Assembly: GCA_023150945.1 (NCBI GenBank)
Contig: JAKLJX010000012.1
Span: forward strand, 52,037-116,036
Origin: a bacterium
GTDB taxonomy: Bacteria; Zhuqueibacterota; Zhuqueibacteria; Zhuqueibacterales; Zhuqueibacteraceae
DNA length: 64,000 nucleotides
Reading direction: 5' to 3'
A program made the position numbers and the translations under genes. Positions within the stretch are counted from its first letter, which is position 1; each line of letters starts with the position of its first letter. The notes beneath the pieces are model-generated. The model was not told the origin of the DNA, did no database searches, and was given only the letters and a program-made list of their open reading frames with translations. Of the stretch, positions 26,065 through 36,476 are shown piece after piece.

Positions 26065-26378
26065 GTCATGAGACGTATTGAAATCTTGTCATTGACCTTT
26101 CTGTATACCGGCAAGCTGACCGAGCAAGGCGGGCCGGGCGAACTACCTCATCATACTGCAACCCTAGCTGACGTTCCAGAGCGATCGTTCTCCTACCAAC
26201 AGATGTTGTCACGATTTCGTTGATGGCCAATCGTTGCAAGCAGAGCGTGTAACGGCGACGCGTGGCGCGCTGTACCGTTCGCCAGTTGTCGACGTGCAGT
26301 CACTGGCACCCATGCCACCGTCTGATTTGGCTTGACCCGTGCCTGCATAAAAATTCAATGAAATGGAGGTTCATACTC

Positions 26379-28445
<2,067 letters not shown>

Positions 28446-28553
28446 CGCTTTTACTTCTCTTTCTGCTCATCCTCCAACTCGCCCTCCTGCTCGCCGCTTG
28501 AAAATTCCAGGCGGGCAGGAGGGCTAGGAAGATGGAGGCATGTGGAGATCTGC

Positions 28554-29660
28554 ATGGTCAAACGCATCGAAAAAGATCGCAGCCGGTTTCGCCAAATTCT
28601 GCGCGGCCAGATCAAGAAGGAGCTGCGCAAATACATCAGCCGCGGCGAGCTGATCGGCAAGCAGGGCAAGGACATCGTCAGCATTCCGGTGCACCAGATC
28701 AACCTGCCGCACTTTCGCTATTCCGGCAAGAACACCGGCGGCGTGGGCCAGGGCGAGGGTGACCCCGGCACGCCCATCGGTCGCGGCGATGACCAGTCCG
28801 GCACCGGCCAGGCCGGCGAAGCGCCGGGCGATCATCTGCTCGAAGTCGATGTCTCGTTGGAGGAACTGGCGCAGTTGCTCGGCGAGGAGCTGGAACTGCC
28901 CAACATCTCGCCCAAGGGCAAGAAGAACATCATCAGCGAGAAGGACAAGTACACCGGCATCAGCACCACCGGCCCGGAATCGCTGCGGCATTTCAAGCGC
29001 ACCTACAAACAGGCGCTCAAGCGGCAATTGATCAGCGGCTCGTACAATCCTGAAAGCCCGCGCATCATTCCCTATCGCGAAGACCGCCGCTACCGCACCT
29101 GGAAAACCGTGCCGTTGCCGGAGGCGAGCGCCGTCATCATTTACATGATGGACGTCTCCGGCTCGATGGGCGACGAGCAGAAAGAAATCGTGCGCATCGA
29201 ATCGTTTTGGATCGACACCTGGCTGCGCTACCAGTACAAGAATCTTGAAACGCGCTATATCATTCACGACGCGGTCGCGCGCGAAGTCGATCAGGAAACG
29301 TTTTATCACACCCGCGAGAGCGGCGGCACCATTATTTCCTCCGCCTACAAACTCGCCCATACCATCGTGACTGCGAACTATCCGCCCGACGACTGGAACA
29401 TCTACATGATCCACTTTTCCGATGGCGACAACTGGGGCGAGATCGACACCGACGAGTGCATCCAAATCCTGGAAAAGAAGCTGCTGCCGGCGGTGAATCT
29501 CTTCTGCTACGGCCAGGTGGAAAGCCCCTATGGCAGCGGCCAGTTCATTCGTGATTTGGACGATTATTTCGACGCCGAGGAAAAATTGGTGCTTTCGGAA
29601 ATCCCCGACAAGGAATCGATTTACAAATCGATCAAGGACTTTTTGGGAAAGGGCAAGTAA
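28554..29660 (+). CDS. yeaH: YeaH/YhbH family (DUF444) von Willebrand-type protein
   Basis: A protein of 368 residues. The N-terminal part is charged and has a Gly-rich linker ([19 protein letters not shown], 62-80). The C-terminal half is a VWA-like fold with the MIDAS motif DVSGSMGDE (200-208). The family is always found beside prkA and spoVR and is thought to work with the kinase. The ATG at 28554 has GGAG six bases upstream, preferred over a GTG four codons earlier. 108 bases separate it from prkA. Confidence 0.92.
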   Translation: MVKRIEKDRSRFRQILRGQIKKELRKYISRGELIGKQGKDIVSIPVHQINLPHFRYSGKNTGGVGQGEGDPGTPIGRGDDQSGTGQAGEAPGDHLLEVDVSLEELAQLLGEELELPNISPKGKKNIISEKDKYTGISTTGPESLRHFKRTYKQALKRQLISGSYNPESPRIIPYREDRRYRTWKTVPLPEASAVIIYMMDVSGSMGDEQKEIVRIESFWIDTWLRYQYKNLETRYIIHDAVAREVDQETFYHTRESGGTIISSAYKLAHTIVTANYPPDDWNIYMIHFSDGDNWGEIDTDECIQILEKKLLPAVNLFCYGQVESPYGSGQFIRDLDDYFDAEEKLVLSEIPDKESIYKSIKDFLGKGK

Positions 29661-29686
29661 TCGCCTTGCGGCGCAGCCGCGGCCAC

Positions 29687-29720
29687 AGTCTCAAATCTTC
29701 TGATCGTCTGATTTGAGACT
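29687..29720. repeat. Hairpin between yeaH and spoVR
   Basis: Perfect 11-bp inverted repeat AGTCTCAAATC / GATTTGAGACT with a 12-base loop. It lies inside the operon without a U-tract, so it is more likely an mRNA-processing or stability element than a terminator. Confidence 0.5.
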
Positions 29721-29748
29721 CGACATTCCAACCAACACCAGACGCGCC

Positions 29749-31239
29749 ATGAGCCTGCCTTCTGATCTTGCTGCCATCAAGGATGAAATCCGGGGTTACG
29801 CCCGCGAATACGGCCTGGATTTCTACGAGACCATCTTCGAAGTCATTGAGTACGACGAGCTCAATGAAATCGCCAGCTATGGCGGATTTCCCACGCGCTA
29901 TCCGCACTGGCGTTACGGCATGGAATATGAAGAGCTCGCCAAGAGCTACTCCTACGGCCTGGCCAAAATCTACGAGATGGTGATCAACAACGATCCCTGC
30001 TATGCCTACCTCATGCGCTGCAACAATCTCGTCGACCAAAAGCTGGTGATGGCCCATGTGTACGCACATTGCGATTTCTTCAAGAACAACCTCTGGTTCG
30101 CCAAAACCAATCGCAAGATGATGGACGAGATGGCGAACCACGCCACGCGCGTGCGGCGCTATCTCGAGCTGTATGGCGAAGAAACGGTGGAAAATTTCAT
30201 CGACGTGTGCCTGAGCCTGGAGAATTTGATCGATCCGCATTTGCCGTTCATGGGCAACGGCAACGGCCATGCGCCGGTGGCGGAAGAGGAGGGGCCGGAG
30301 GAACCCAGGCAGATCAAGCTCAAAAGCCCGAAGGACTATCTCGACGAATTCATCAATCCGCCCGCGTTCCTCGCGGCGCAGCGCCAAAAGGAGGAGGAAG
30401 AAAGCAAGAAGCGATTCCGCAAGGTGCCCGAAAAGCCGCAGCGCGACGTGCTGCAGTTCCTGATCGAATTCGCGCCGCTGCAAAAATGGCAGCGCGACGT
30501 GCTCAGCATCATCCGTGAAGAGGCCTACTATTTCGCGCCGCAGGGCCAGACCAAAATCATGAACGAAGGCTGGGCGAGCTACTGGCACTCCAAGATGATG
30601 ACCGAGCGCATTCTCACGGATTCCGAAGTGATCGATTACGCCGATCATCATTCCGGTACGCTGCACACCAGCCCGGGACGGCTGAATCCCTACAAACTCG
30701 GCATCGAGCTGTTTCGCGACATCGAAGACCGCTGGAACCGCGGCAAATTCGGCAAGGAATACGAAGAATGCGATGATTTCGAAGTCAAGAAAGCCTGGGA
30801 CACCCAGCTCGGCATGGGCCGGCAGAAGATTTTCGAAGTGCGCAAGCTCTACAACGACGTTACCTTCATCGACGCCTTTCTGACGCCGGAATTCTGCCGC
30901 GAACACCGGCTGTTTGTCTATGATTACAACGATCGCAGCGGCTACTATGAGATCAGCGACCGCCAGTTTCAAGCGGTCAAGCAGCGGCTGCTGTTCATGC
31001 TCACCAATCACGGCCAGCCCTTCATTCTGGTGGAAGACGGCAACTACAAGAATCGCGGCGAACTGTATCTCATCCACCGGCATGAAGGCATCGATCTCAA
31101 ACTCGATGAGGCCCGCGATACCATGAAGAATCTTTACCGGATCTGGACCCGGCCGATTCACCTGGAGACCGAGCTGGAAGACACCAAGACCTTGTTGACC
31201 TACGACGGCGAGCAACACAAGGAGACGGAAATGGAATAA
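29749..31239 (+). CDS. spoVR: SpoVR family protein
   Basis: A protein of 496 residues, the third member of the PrkA cluster (YcgB in enterobacteria). Typical segments are [31 protein letters not shown], the [14 protein letters not shown] motif, [10 protein letters not shown], and HHSGTL...LNPYKLG. The biochemical activity of the family is unsettled; in Bacillus it affects spore cortex, and in non-sporulating bacteria it belongs to the stress regulon. The start at 29749 lacks a strong ribosome site; an alternative TTG 12 codons earlier falls in the hairpin. An acidic, Pro-rich insert lies around 180-195. Confidence 0.93.
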   Translation: MSLPSDLAAIKDEIRGYAREYGLDFYETIFEVIEYDELNEIASYGGFPTRYPHWRYGMEYEELAKSYSYGLAKIYEMVINNDPCYAYLMRCNNLVDQKLVMAHVYAHCDFFKNNLWFAKTNRKMMDEMANHATRVRRYLELYGEETVENFIDVCLSLENLIDPHLPFMGNGNGHAPVAEEEGPEEPRQIKLKSPKDYLDEFINPPAFLAAQRQKEEEESKKRFRKVPEKPQRDVLQFLIEFAPLQKWQRDVLSIIREEAYYFAPQGQTKIMNEGWASYWHSKMMTERILTDSEVIDYADHHSGTLHTSPGRLNPYKLGIELFRDIEDRWNRGKFGKEYEECDDFEVKKAWDTQLGMGRQKIFEVRKLYNDVTFIDAFLTPEFCREHRLFVYDYNDRSGYYEISDRQFQAVKQRLLFMLTNHGQPFILVEDGNYKNRGELYLIHRHEGIDLKLDEARDTMKNLYRIWTRPIHLETELEDTKTLLTYDGEQHKETEME

Positions 31240-31280
31240 GGCAGCAACCCCATCCCTTCTTTCAAACTTCTGGAGGCAAT

Positions 31281-31805
31281 ATGAACCTCGGCATGCAGGT
31301 CGTGACGGAACTCGCACAGTTACGCCGCGGCCCGAACGAAAAGCCGCCCGCCCTCAAACCCCTGCCGCCCGGCGGCTGGCTCTACGAAGACGTCGTTGAC
31401 GGCATTCATCTGAAACTCGAACTGGCCGATTTTGACCGGTTTGGCTATCTCGTGCACAAGATCACCGCGGTGCGCGCCGGCTCTCCGCCCGCCGGCAAAC
31501 CGCTGAAGGCCTTGCTGGCCGAACAGGCGGCCGCGCTGGAAAACCGGATCACCTATCTGCTCGAAGGCTTTCGCCTGATCGAATTGGATGAAACCGCCCA
31601 CCGCGCGCAGGTGCGCAGCGCCACGCCCTTTCGCGAAGAAGAAGCGATTCAATACTACGAAATTCTGCTCGAACAAGGCAGCGTGCTGGTGTTCGGCCGT
31701 TACGCCGGCAACCACAACAGCCGCAGCTTGCAACCGTTTCATGTCACGGATGATATTTGCCGCCGCCTGTTGAACGATCTCGCGGCTGCGCTCCTGGTTT
31801 CCTGA
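31281..31805 (+). CDS. Unknown protein, fourth gene of the PrkA cluster
   Basis: A soluble protein of 174 residues that I do not recognise. It begins with a Pro-rich stretch (EKPPALKPLPPGGWLYEDV) and then has alternating strands (IHLKLELADFDRFGYLVHKI), an Ala/Leu-rich helix and strands with an EEEAIQYYEILLEQGSVLVF segment. It starts 41 bases after spoVR with GGAGG at 31271-31275, and the next hairpin lies right after its stop. It is therefore very probably cotranscribed with prkA-yeaH-spoVR. A role in the same stress response is inferred from position only. Confidence 0.65.
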   Translation: MNLGMQVVTELAQLRRGPNEKPPALKPLPPGGWLYEDVVDGIHLKLELADFDRFGYLVHKITAVRAGSPPAGKPLKALLAEQAAALENRITYLLEGFRLIELDETAHRAQVRSATPFREEEAIQYYEILLEQGSVLVFGRYAGNHNSRSLQPFHVTDDICRRLLNDLAAALLVS

Positions 31806-31833
31806 CTCAGCTTCGGCACCTCCAAGATCTGCC

Positions 31834-31878
31834 CACGCAACACGCGAACAGGCGCCAGGCCTTTTGGCGTGTTGCGTG
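31834..31878 (+). terminator. Hairpin ending the PrkA operon
   Basis: Perfect 12-bp stem CACGCAACACGC / GCGTGTTGCGTG, 21-base loop with a smaller GGCGCC palindrome, 28 bases after the stop of the fourth gene. T-rich bases follow (TGTTTGG). Confidence 0.6.
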
Positions 31879-31961
31879 TGTTTGGCGGGCGGTGCAAGCA
31901 AGTTGACCCCGGCAGTGCGAAGCGCACGAGTGGAAAATTCTCTTCCAGGAAAGGACTCTGC

Positions 31962-31984
31962 AGCCCCGGCCAGGTGCCGGGGCT
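31962..31984 (+). terminator. GC-rich hairpin in front of cobO
   Basis: Perfect 9-bp stem AGCCCCGGC / GCCGGGGCT with loop CAGGT, then TTGCTGTTT. It lies between the PrkA operon terminator and cobO and could be a second terminator or an attenuator. I looked for a cobalamin-riboswitch core (B12 box) in 31806-32043 and did not find one. Confidence 0.5.
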
Positions 31985-32009
31985 TTGCTGTTTGGGCCGG
32001 AGTTTTCGC

Positions 32010-32038
32010 TTGTTTCTCAGCGCGCGCGAAATTATGTT
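32010..32038 (+). promoter_or_regulatory. Possible promoter giving a leaderless cobO mRNA
   Basis: TTGTTT (32010-32015), a 17-nt spacer, TATGTT (32033-32038). The predicted transcription start falls at the ATG at 32044. No ribosome site precedes that ATG. Confidence 0.35.
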
Positions 32039-32043
32039 GCGCC

Positions 32044-32601
32044 ATGAGCGAAATCAAAAAGACCATCACAGTGCGCCACGGCCTGACCCTGGTTTACACC
32101 GGTGACGGCAAGGGCAAGACCACTGCGGCGCTGGGCACGGTGCTGCGGGCGGTGGGCTACGGCCTGCGGGTTTTCATGCTGCAGTTCATCAAAGGCTCGT
32201 GGCATTACGGCGAACTGGAGGGCGCCCGGCTGCTCGCGCCCTATTTCACCATCGAACGCATGGGCAAGGGCTTTTACAGGATCGTCGATGACAAGCTGCC
32301 GGAGGAGGTGCATCGCCAGGCGGCGCAGGCGGCGGCGGCGCGCGCCCTCGAGATTCTCCGCAGCGAAGAGTTCGACATGGTCATCCTCGATGAAATCAAT
32401 GTCGCGGTGATGACCGGCCTGCTGCCGGTTGCAAAAGTGATGGAGATCATTGCCGCCAAGCCCGCGACCTGCCATTTGATTCTCACCGGCCGCGGCGCGC
32501 CGCCGGAGGTGATCGAGGTCGCTGATCTCGTCACCGAGATGCGTGAGATCAAGCATCCGTATCAAAAAGGCAAATTGGCGCAAAAAGGCGTGGATTTTTG
32601 A
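32044..32601 (+). CDS. cobO: Cob(I)yrinic acid a,c-diamide adenosyltransferase
   Basis: A protein of 185 residues of the CobA/CobO/BtuR type that transfers the adenosyl group of ATP to cobalt in corrinoids. The P-loop GDGKGKTT (20-27) is in LVYTGDGKGKTTAALG, followed by FMLQFIKGSWHYGE, the acidic MVILDEIN (Walker B) and LILTGRGAP. These are the diagnostic CobO motifs. The length is standard. It stands alone here without other cobalamin genes, so it may serve salvage. The start has no Shine-Dalgarno sequence, which agrees with a leaderless transcript. Confidence 0.93.
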   Translation: MSEIKKTITVRHGLTLVYTGDGKGKTTAALGTVLRAVGYGLRVFMLQFIKGSWHYGELEGARLLAPYFTIERMGKGFYRIVDDKLPEEVHRQAAQAAAARALEILRSEEFDMVILDEINVAVMTGLLPVAKVMEIIAAKPATCHLILTGRGAPPEVIEVADLVTEMREIKHPYQKGKLAQKGVDF

Positions 32602-33078
32602 AACGGGGCCGGCGCGATGAAAGTCTTCAGCTCTGCCACCCGCTTCAATCTCAAAAACTGCGGCGGGTGGCGACGCCAGTTTTCCGGCAAGCTGAAATCC
32701 GACGCCCTGCAGGCAGCAATGCCATCCCCGTAACCGAACGAGGCAAAAGCGCACGCAATGACGCTGAGAGGCAATGATACGCAACGGAAAACTTGACTTT
32801 AGTCCTCCAGTAATGAAGACAACAAATGATTGAGGCATCTTCACAAGCCTCTGCGGCTTTGCTTCCCTGAAGAAATTGCTTTGTCCCCCTGCCAACTGCC
32901 TCGGTATCGTCGTGTGGAAGATCGCGCTGGACACAATTATTCCCGGGCATCGAATTCTTGCGGCGGCGCTGTGCCCAAATCTTTACAGGATCGTCGCAGG
33001 AGGGCAAGGGGGTTGATCTTCTTTTCAAGGCAACAGTGCACTGGTCGCCGTTGGCCACAACAAACTTCATGAGCGACG
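32602..33078. other. Intergenic region after cobO
   Basis: 477 bases. A perfect 9-bp inverted repeat GCCACCCGC / GCGGGTGGC (32635-32643, 32663-32671) may terminate cobO. TTGACT near 32793 has no -10 at the right distance. No coding sequence that I can support. Confidence 0.45.
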
Positions 33079-34236
33079 GTGGCGAATCTTGACCCGCAAA
33101 CGACAATCTCAGATCCCGCCCGGCGCGTGATACTCAAAAAGCTGACGCTACATTTCGGCGGTACAATCTTGTTGCTGGCTGCCGCGTTTTTCGCCGCGGT
33201 GCGGCTGCTCACGTTTCATCCCGCTGAGGTGCAGCCCGAAGCCGTCACCAGTCCCGACAGCGCGCCTTTGCTGCAACCCGGCCAAAAGCTCAAAATTCTG
33301 ACGTGGAATGTGCAATTCATGGCGGGCAAGGACTACGTGTTCTGGCACGACACGCCCGGTTTCGACGGCCCGCATGAACGCCCCACCCCGCAAAGCCTCG
33401 CGCGCACCCTCGCCGAAGTCAGCCGCGTCATTCGCGCGGAGAATCCCGATCTCATTCTGTTGCAGGAAGTCGATGACGGCAGCCGCCGTACTGATCATGA
33501 GGATCAACTTCGCCGTTTGCTGGCTCTGCTGCCGCCGGAGTATTGCTCGCACGTGGCCGCGTTTTATTGGAAAGCAGCATTCGTGCCGCATCCGCGCATC
33601 TGGGGCGCGGCCGGCATGAAACTCGCAACGATTTCGAAATACAAGATCACCCGCGGCGTGCGCCATCAGCTCGCGTTGCCGCCGAACGATTTCCTCACGC
33701 GGCAATTCAGCACCAAGCGTGCCGTGCTCGAGGCCCGGCTGCCGCTGGCGCAGGGCGGCGAACTGGCGGTGCTGAACACGCATCTCGATGCCTTCGCGGC
33801 CGGCACCTATACAATGCACTTGCAAGTGGTGGAAATCGACAGTATCTTGGCGGCGCTCGACGCCAGCGGTATGGCTTGGGTGCTGGGCGGCGATTTCAAT
33901 CTGCTGCCGCCGGACGAAGCCGCGTATCACCGCCTGCCCGAGAGCCACAAGAGTTACTATCAGCAACACTCGGAGATCGCGCCGTTGTATCAAAAATATC
34001 AAGTCTTGCCGAATTGGGAAGAGGTCACGGGGATTGATTATCAAAACTGGTTTACGCATTTTCCCAACGATCCGGCGGCTGCAGGCCCCGACCGCACGAT
34101 TGATTATCTGATTTTTCCGAAGCCGGCTCGCGTGGATATGCACTACGTGCGGCAGCATGACCCGCTGAAAATTTCGGATCATCTGCCGGTTATTGCGATC
34201 ATGCAAGTGCCGAATAATTTGTCGAACGAATTGTGA
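33079..34236 (+). CDS. Membrane-anchored endonuclease/exonuclease/phosphatase family protein
   Basis: A protein of 385 residues. An N-terminal membrane helix (about 23-43, GGTILLLAAAFFAAVRLL) is followed by a DNase-I-like fold. The fold shows LTWNVQFM (metal-binding Asn), LILLQEVDDG (Glu), LNTHLDAF, GGDFNLLPP (Asp/Asn), DRTIDYLI and a terminal SDHLPVIA with the catalytic Asp-His. The substrate could be a nucleic acid, phosphoinositide or phosphodiester lipid. The catalytic part should face the periplasm. The start is a GTG at 33079, the first plausible codon; the real start could be a little downstream. Confidence 0.82.
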   Translation: MANLDPQTTISDPARRVILKKLTLHFGGTILLLAAAFFAAVRLLTFHPAEVQPEAVTSPDSAPLLQPGQKLKILTWNVQFMAGKDYVFWHDTPGFDGPHERPTPQSLARTLAEVSRVIRAENPDLILLQEVDDGSRRTDHEDQLRRLLALLPPEYCSHVAAFYWKAAFVPHPRIWGAAGMKLATISKYKITRGVRHQLALPPNDFLTRQFSTKRAVLEARLPLAQGGELAVLNTHLDAFAAGTYTMHLQVVEIDSILAALDASGMAWVLGGDFNLLPPDEAAYHRLPESHKSYYQQHSEIAPLYQKYQVLPNWEEVTGIDYQNWFTHFPNDPAAAGPDRTIDYLIFPKPARVDMHYVRQHDPLKISDHLPVIAIMQVPNNLSNEL

Positions 34237-34345
34237 TGAAAGTGATATGGCATCGCTGACGACAATCATTGAGCGACGCGTCGACGTCGGCAAAGTCATT
34301 CGCAACGCGGCCGTATTCAATTTCAAAAACTGGCGCGGAGGGGTT

Positions 34346-34921
34346 ATGCAAGCGGACTCGCTGCCTCAGACCGTTCGAGATCTTTTTCAATTATTGCATG
34401 AGCGGAAAGCAGACTTTTTGTTGGTTGGCGGCATTGCTCTGCTGCAATATATTGAAGGCCGCAATACCGAAGACATCGATTTGATTATGGCGCTTTCCGC
34501 GCTTAAAAAGCTGCCTGAGATTCATATTGAGAAAATGGATGAATACTTCGCACGGGGACAGTTTCACGAGTTGCGCATCGACATCCTGCTAACGCGAAAT
34601 CCGCTGTTCAATCATGTGCGACAGCATTGTGCCGCAATTCAACACTTTGTCGAACGTGATTTGCCGTGCGCAACAGTTGATGGGCTGCTGCTGCTCAAGC
34701 TTTATTCCCTGCCTTCGCTTTATCGCCAGGGCGATTTTACCCGCGTGGGACTTTATGAGAACGATATTGCTACTTTGATGCATGCCCATCAACCCCGACT
34801 CGATCCCTTGTTTGAAGAATTGGCGCGTCATATGAGCAAAACCGATCTCGACTCCGTCAAAGAAATCGTTGCAGAAATTCAGCAACGATTGCAACGTTTC
34901 GGCGAGAGTTTCAAATCATAA
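34346..34921 (+). CDS. Nucleotidyltransferase-fold protein (AbiEii/MenA-like)
   Basis: A protein of 191 residues with the minimal nucleotidyltransferase signature LLVGGIALLQYIEGRNTEDIDLIM (GG about 25, then T-x-D-I-D). This is followed by a Leu/Lys segment, VDGLLLLKLYSL, seen in AbiEii-like toxins and DUF6036 proteins. No antitoxin partner is adjacent. Neighbours are unrelated, and the gene is visibly A+T-richer than they are, which suggests transfer. I chose the ATG at 34346 with GGAGG at 34337; an earlier ATG at 34247 would add 33 residues without similarity. Confidence 0.65.
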   Translation: MQADSLPQTVRDLFQLLHERKADFLLVGGIALLQYIEGRNTEDIDLIMALSALKKLPEIHIEKMDEYFARGQFHELRIDILLTRNPLFNHVRQHCAAIQHFVERDLPCATVDGLLLLKLYSLPSLYRQGDFTRVGLYENDIATLMHAHQPRLDPLFEELARHMSKTDLDSVKEIVAEIQQRLQRFGESFKS

Positions 34922-34944
34922 ACATAATTGTTGAAGGATAAAAA

Positions 34945-35883
34945 ATGTCATCCTCTGAAACACGCAATGTGATTATCATTGGTACCGGCCCGTCCGGTTA
35001 CACCGCGGCGTTATACTCGGCGCGCGCGAATCTCGCGCCGCTGGTGTTTGCCGGCCCGGAGCCTGGCGGCCAGCTCACCCTCACGACGCTGGTCGAGAAC
35101 TTTCCCGGCTTTCCCCAGGGAATCTTGGGGCCGGAACTGATGGAAAACATGCGCACGCAGGCCGAACATTTTGGCGCCCGCTTGCTGCACGACACCGTCG
35201 ATCGCGTGAATTTCAAAACCCATCCGTTCGAGCTTTTCGTTAGCGAAAAAGTCTACCTGGCCAAAACCGTGATCATTTCTTCCGGCGCTTCGGCCAAATT
35301 GATGGGGTTGCCGGCGGAGCGCAAGCTGCTGGGACACGGCGTCTCCACCTGCGCCACCTGCGACGGCGCGTTCTTCCGCAATCAGGAAGTCATTGTGGTG
35401 GGCGGCGGCGACACCGCGATGGAAGACGCCAACTTCATCACCAAATTCGCCAGCAAGGTTTATCTCGTGCATCGCCGCGACAAGCTGCGCGCCTCGAAAA
35501 TCATGCAGGAGCGGACGTTCAACAATCCCAAGATCAGCCTGATTTGGGACAGCGTGATCACCGAGATTCACGAGGTCGCGAAGAACACCGTCACCGGCGT
35601 GACGCTGCAGAACGTCAAAACCGGCAAGACCACGGAGATGCCGATCTCCGGCGTGTTCGTTGCGATCGGGCACAAGCCCAACACTGAATTCCTGCAAGGC
35701 CAGGTGGAAGTGGATGAGGTCGGTTACATCAAGCTGAAAACGCGCACCATGACGAGCGTCGCAGGCGTGTTCGCGGCCGGCGATGTGGTCGATCATTACT
35801 ATCGCCAGGCCATCACCGCGGCGGGCATGGGTTGCCAGGCCGCGATGGACGTGGAGAAATATCTGGAAGCCCAAGGGCATTGA
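34945..35883 (+). CDS. trxB: Thioredoxin reductase
   Basis: A flavoprotein of 312 residues that uses NADPH to reduce thioredoxin. FAD site GTGPSGYTAALYSARA (13-28), the redox-active CATC (136-139), the NADPH fold VVGGGDTAMEDA (about 152) with HRRDKLRAS, and the second FAD motif GVFAAGDVVD. The usual bacterial TrxB length. AAGGA lies ahead of the ATG. A ferredoxin-dependent enzyme is less likely because of the HRRDKLRAS NADPH loop. Confidence 0.95.
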   Translation: MSSSETRNVIIIGTGPSGYTAALYSARANLAPLVFAGPEPGGQLTLTTLVENFPGFPQGILGPELMENMRTQAEHFGARLLHDTVDRVNFKTHPFELFVSEKVYLAKTVIISSGASAKLMGLPAERKLLGHGVSTCATCDGAFFRNQEVIVVGGGDTAMEDANFITKFASKVYLVHRRDKLRASKIMQERTFNNPKISLIWDSVITEIHEVAKNTVTGVTLQNVKTGKTTEMPISGVFVAIGHKPNTEFLQGQVEVDEVGYIKLKTRTMTSVAGVFAAGDVVDHYYRQAITAAGMGCQAAMDVEKYLEAQGH

Positions 35884-35927
35884 CGGCGGCAGTGCCGTCG
35901 GCCTGTGTTGGCGCAGAAAGCCTCGCC

Positions 35928-36263
35928 ATGATCAAACTCAATCTGCGCTGGCTGGTGCAAGCGCTGGCGCTGCTCGCGGGCATTGCCTGCTTCAGCGCTT
36001 TTTTTGATTCGAGCAAGACGCTGTTTCGGCAGCCCACGGGCGCTGCGATTGCCGCCGTGCTCGGCTGGCTTTTGCTCTTTTCTCTCAGCTTTCTGCTTTT
36101 GCTGTTCACCAGCTATCTCAAACAACGCGCCAACTTCACGCTGCGCCGCCGGCTCGCCAGCTTCGAGCGGCTGGTGCGCCTGCTGCATCTTGAGGACTAC
36201 CGGGAGCGCGAGGGCGTCTCGGAGGCCAGGCAGCGCCGGCGGCCAGACGATTCCACGGCATGA
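35928..36263 (+). CDS. Small membrane protein of unknown function
   Basis: A protein of 111 residues with two predicted membrane helices (about 8-25 and 37-62, AAVLGWLLLFSLSFLLLLF) and an Arg/Glu-rich cytoplasmic tail (LRRRLASFERLVRLLHLEDYRERE). It starts 45 bases after trxB in the same direction and may be cotranscribed. Between them a short GACGGC/GCCGTC hairpin is visible. No family recognised. Confidence 0.5.
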   Translation: MIKLNLRWLVQALALLAGIACFSAFFDSSKTLFRQPTGAAIAAVLGWLLLFSLSFLLLLFTSYLKQRANFTLRRRLASFERLVRLLHLEDYREREGVSEARQRRRPDDSTA

Positions 36264-36350
36264 TCCCCGGGGCACTTCTTTCCGTTGCCGGCGGTCCGTC
36301 TCCGGCGCGCTGCCGCTGAGGCCACCGCCATCTTTGTTTGATTCAAACAC

Positions 36351-36379
36351 TTGAAAATCGCGCGAACTTGTCATACATT
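36351..36379 (+). promoter_or_regulatory. Putative promoter of htpG
   Basis: TTGAAA (36351-36356), a 17-nt spacer, TACATT (36374-36379). The -10 lies in CTTGTCATACATTTGCGCC (36367-36385), a block nearly repeated at 41081-41099. No CIRCE heat-shock operator seen. Confidence 0.45.
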
Positions 36380-36476
36380 TGCGCCGCTTCCGCGGACCCC
36401 GAGTGCCGGCGGAGCATTGTCAAGCATTGACGAGTGAAGCTCAATCCCTCTGATGAAAAACAGGAGATGATGTCAT

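Noticed and set aside
29632-31317. 561-codon open frame opposite spoVR
   Set aside because: Antisense to a conserved gene; composition is Val/Phe/His-rich and unlike any family.
31806-32043. Cobalamin riboswitch before cobO
   Set aside because: Hairpins are present but the conserved B12 box and core were not found.
31864-32043. N-terminal extension of cobO
   Set aside because: The frame stays open upstream, but it runs through two hairpins and has no start signal or family similarity.
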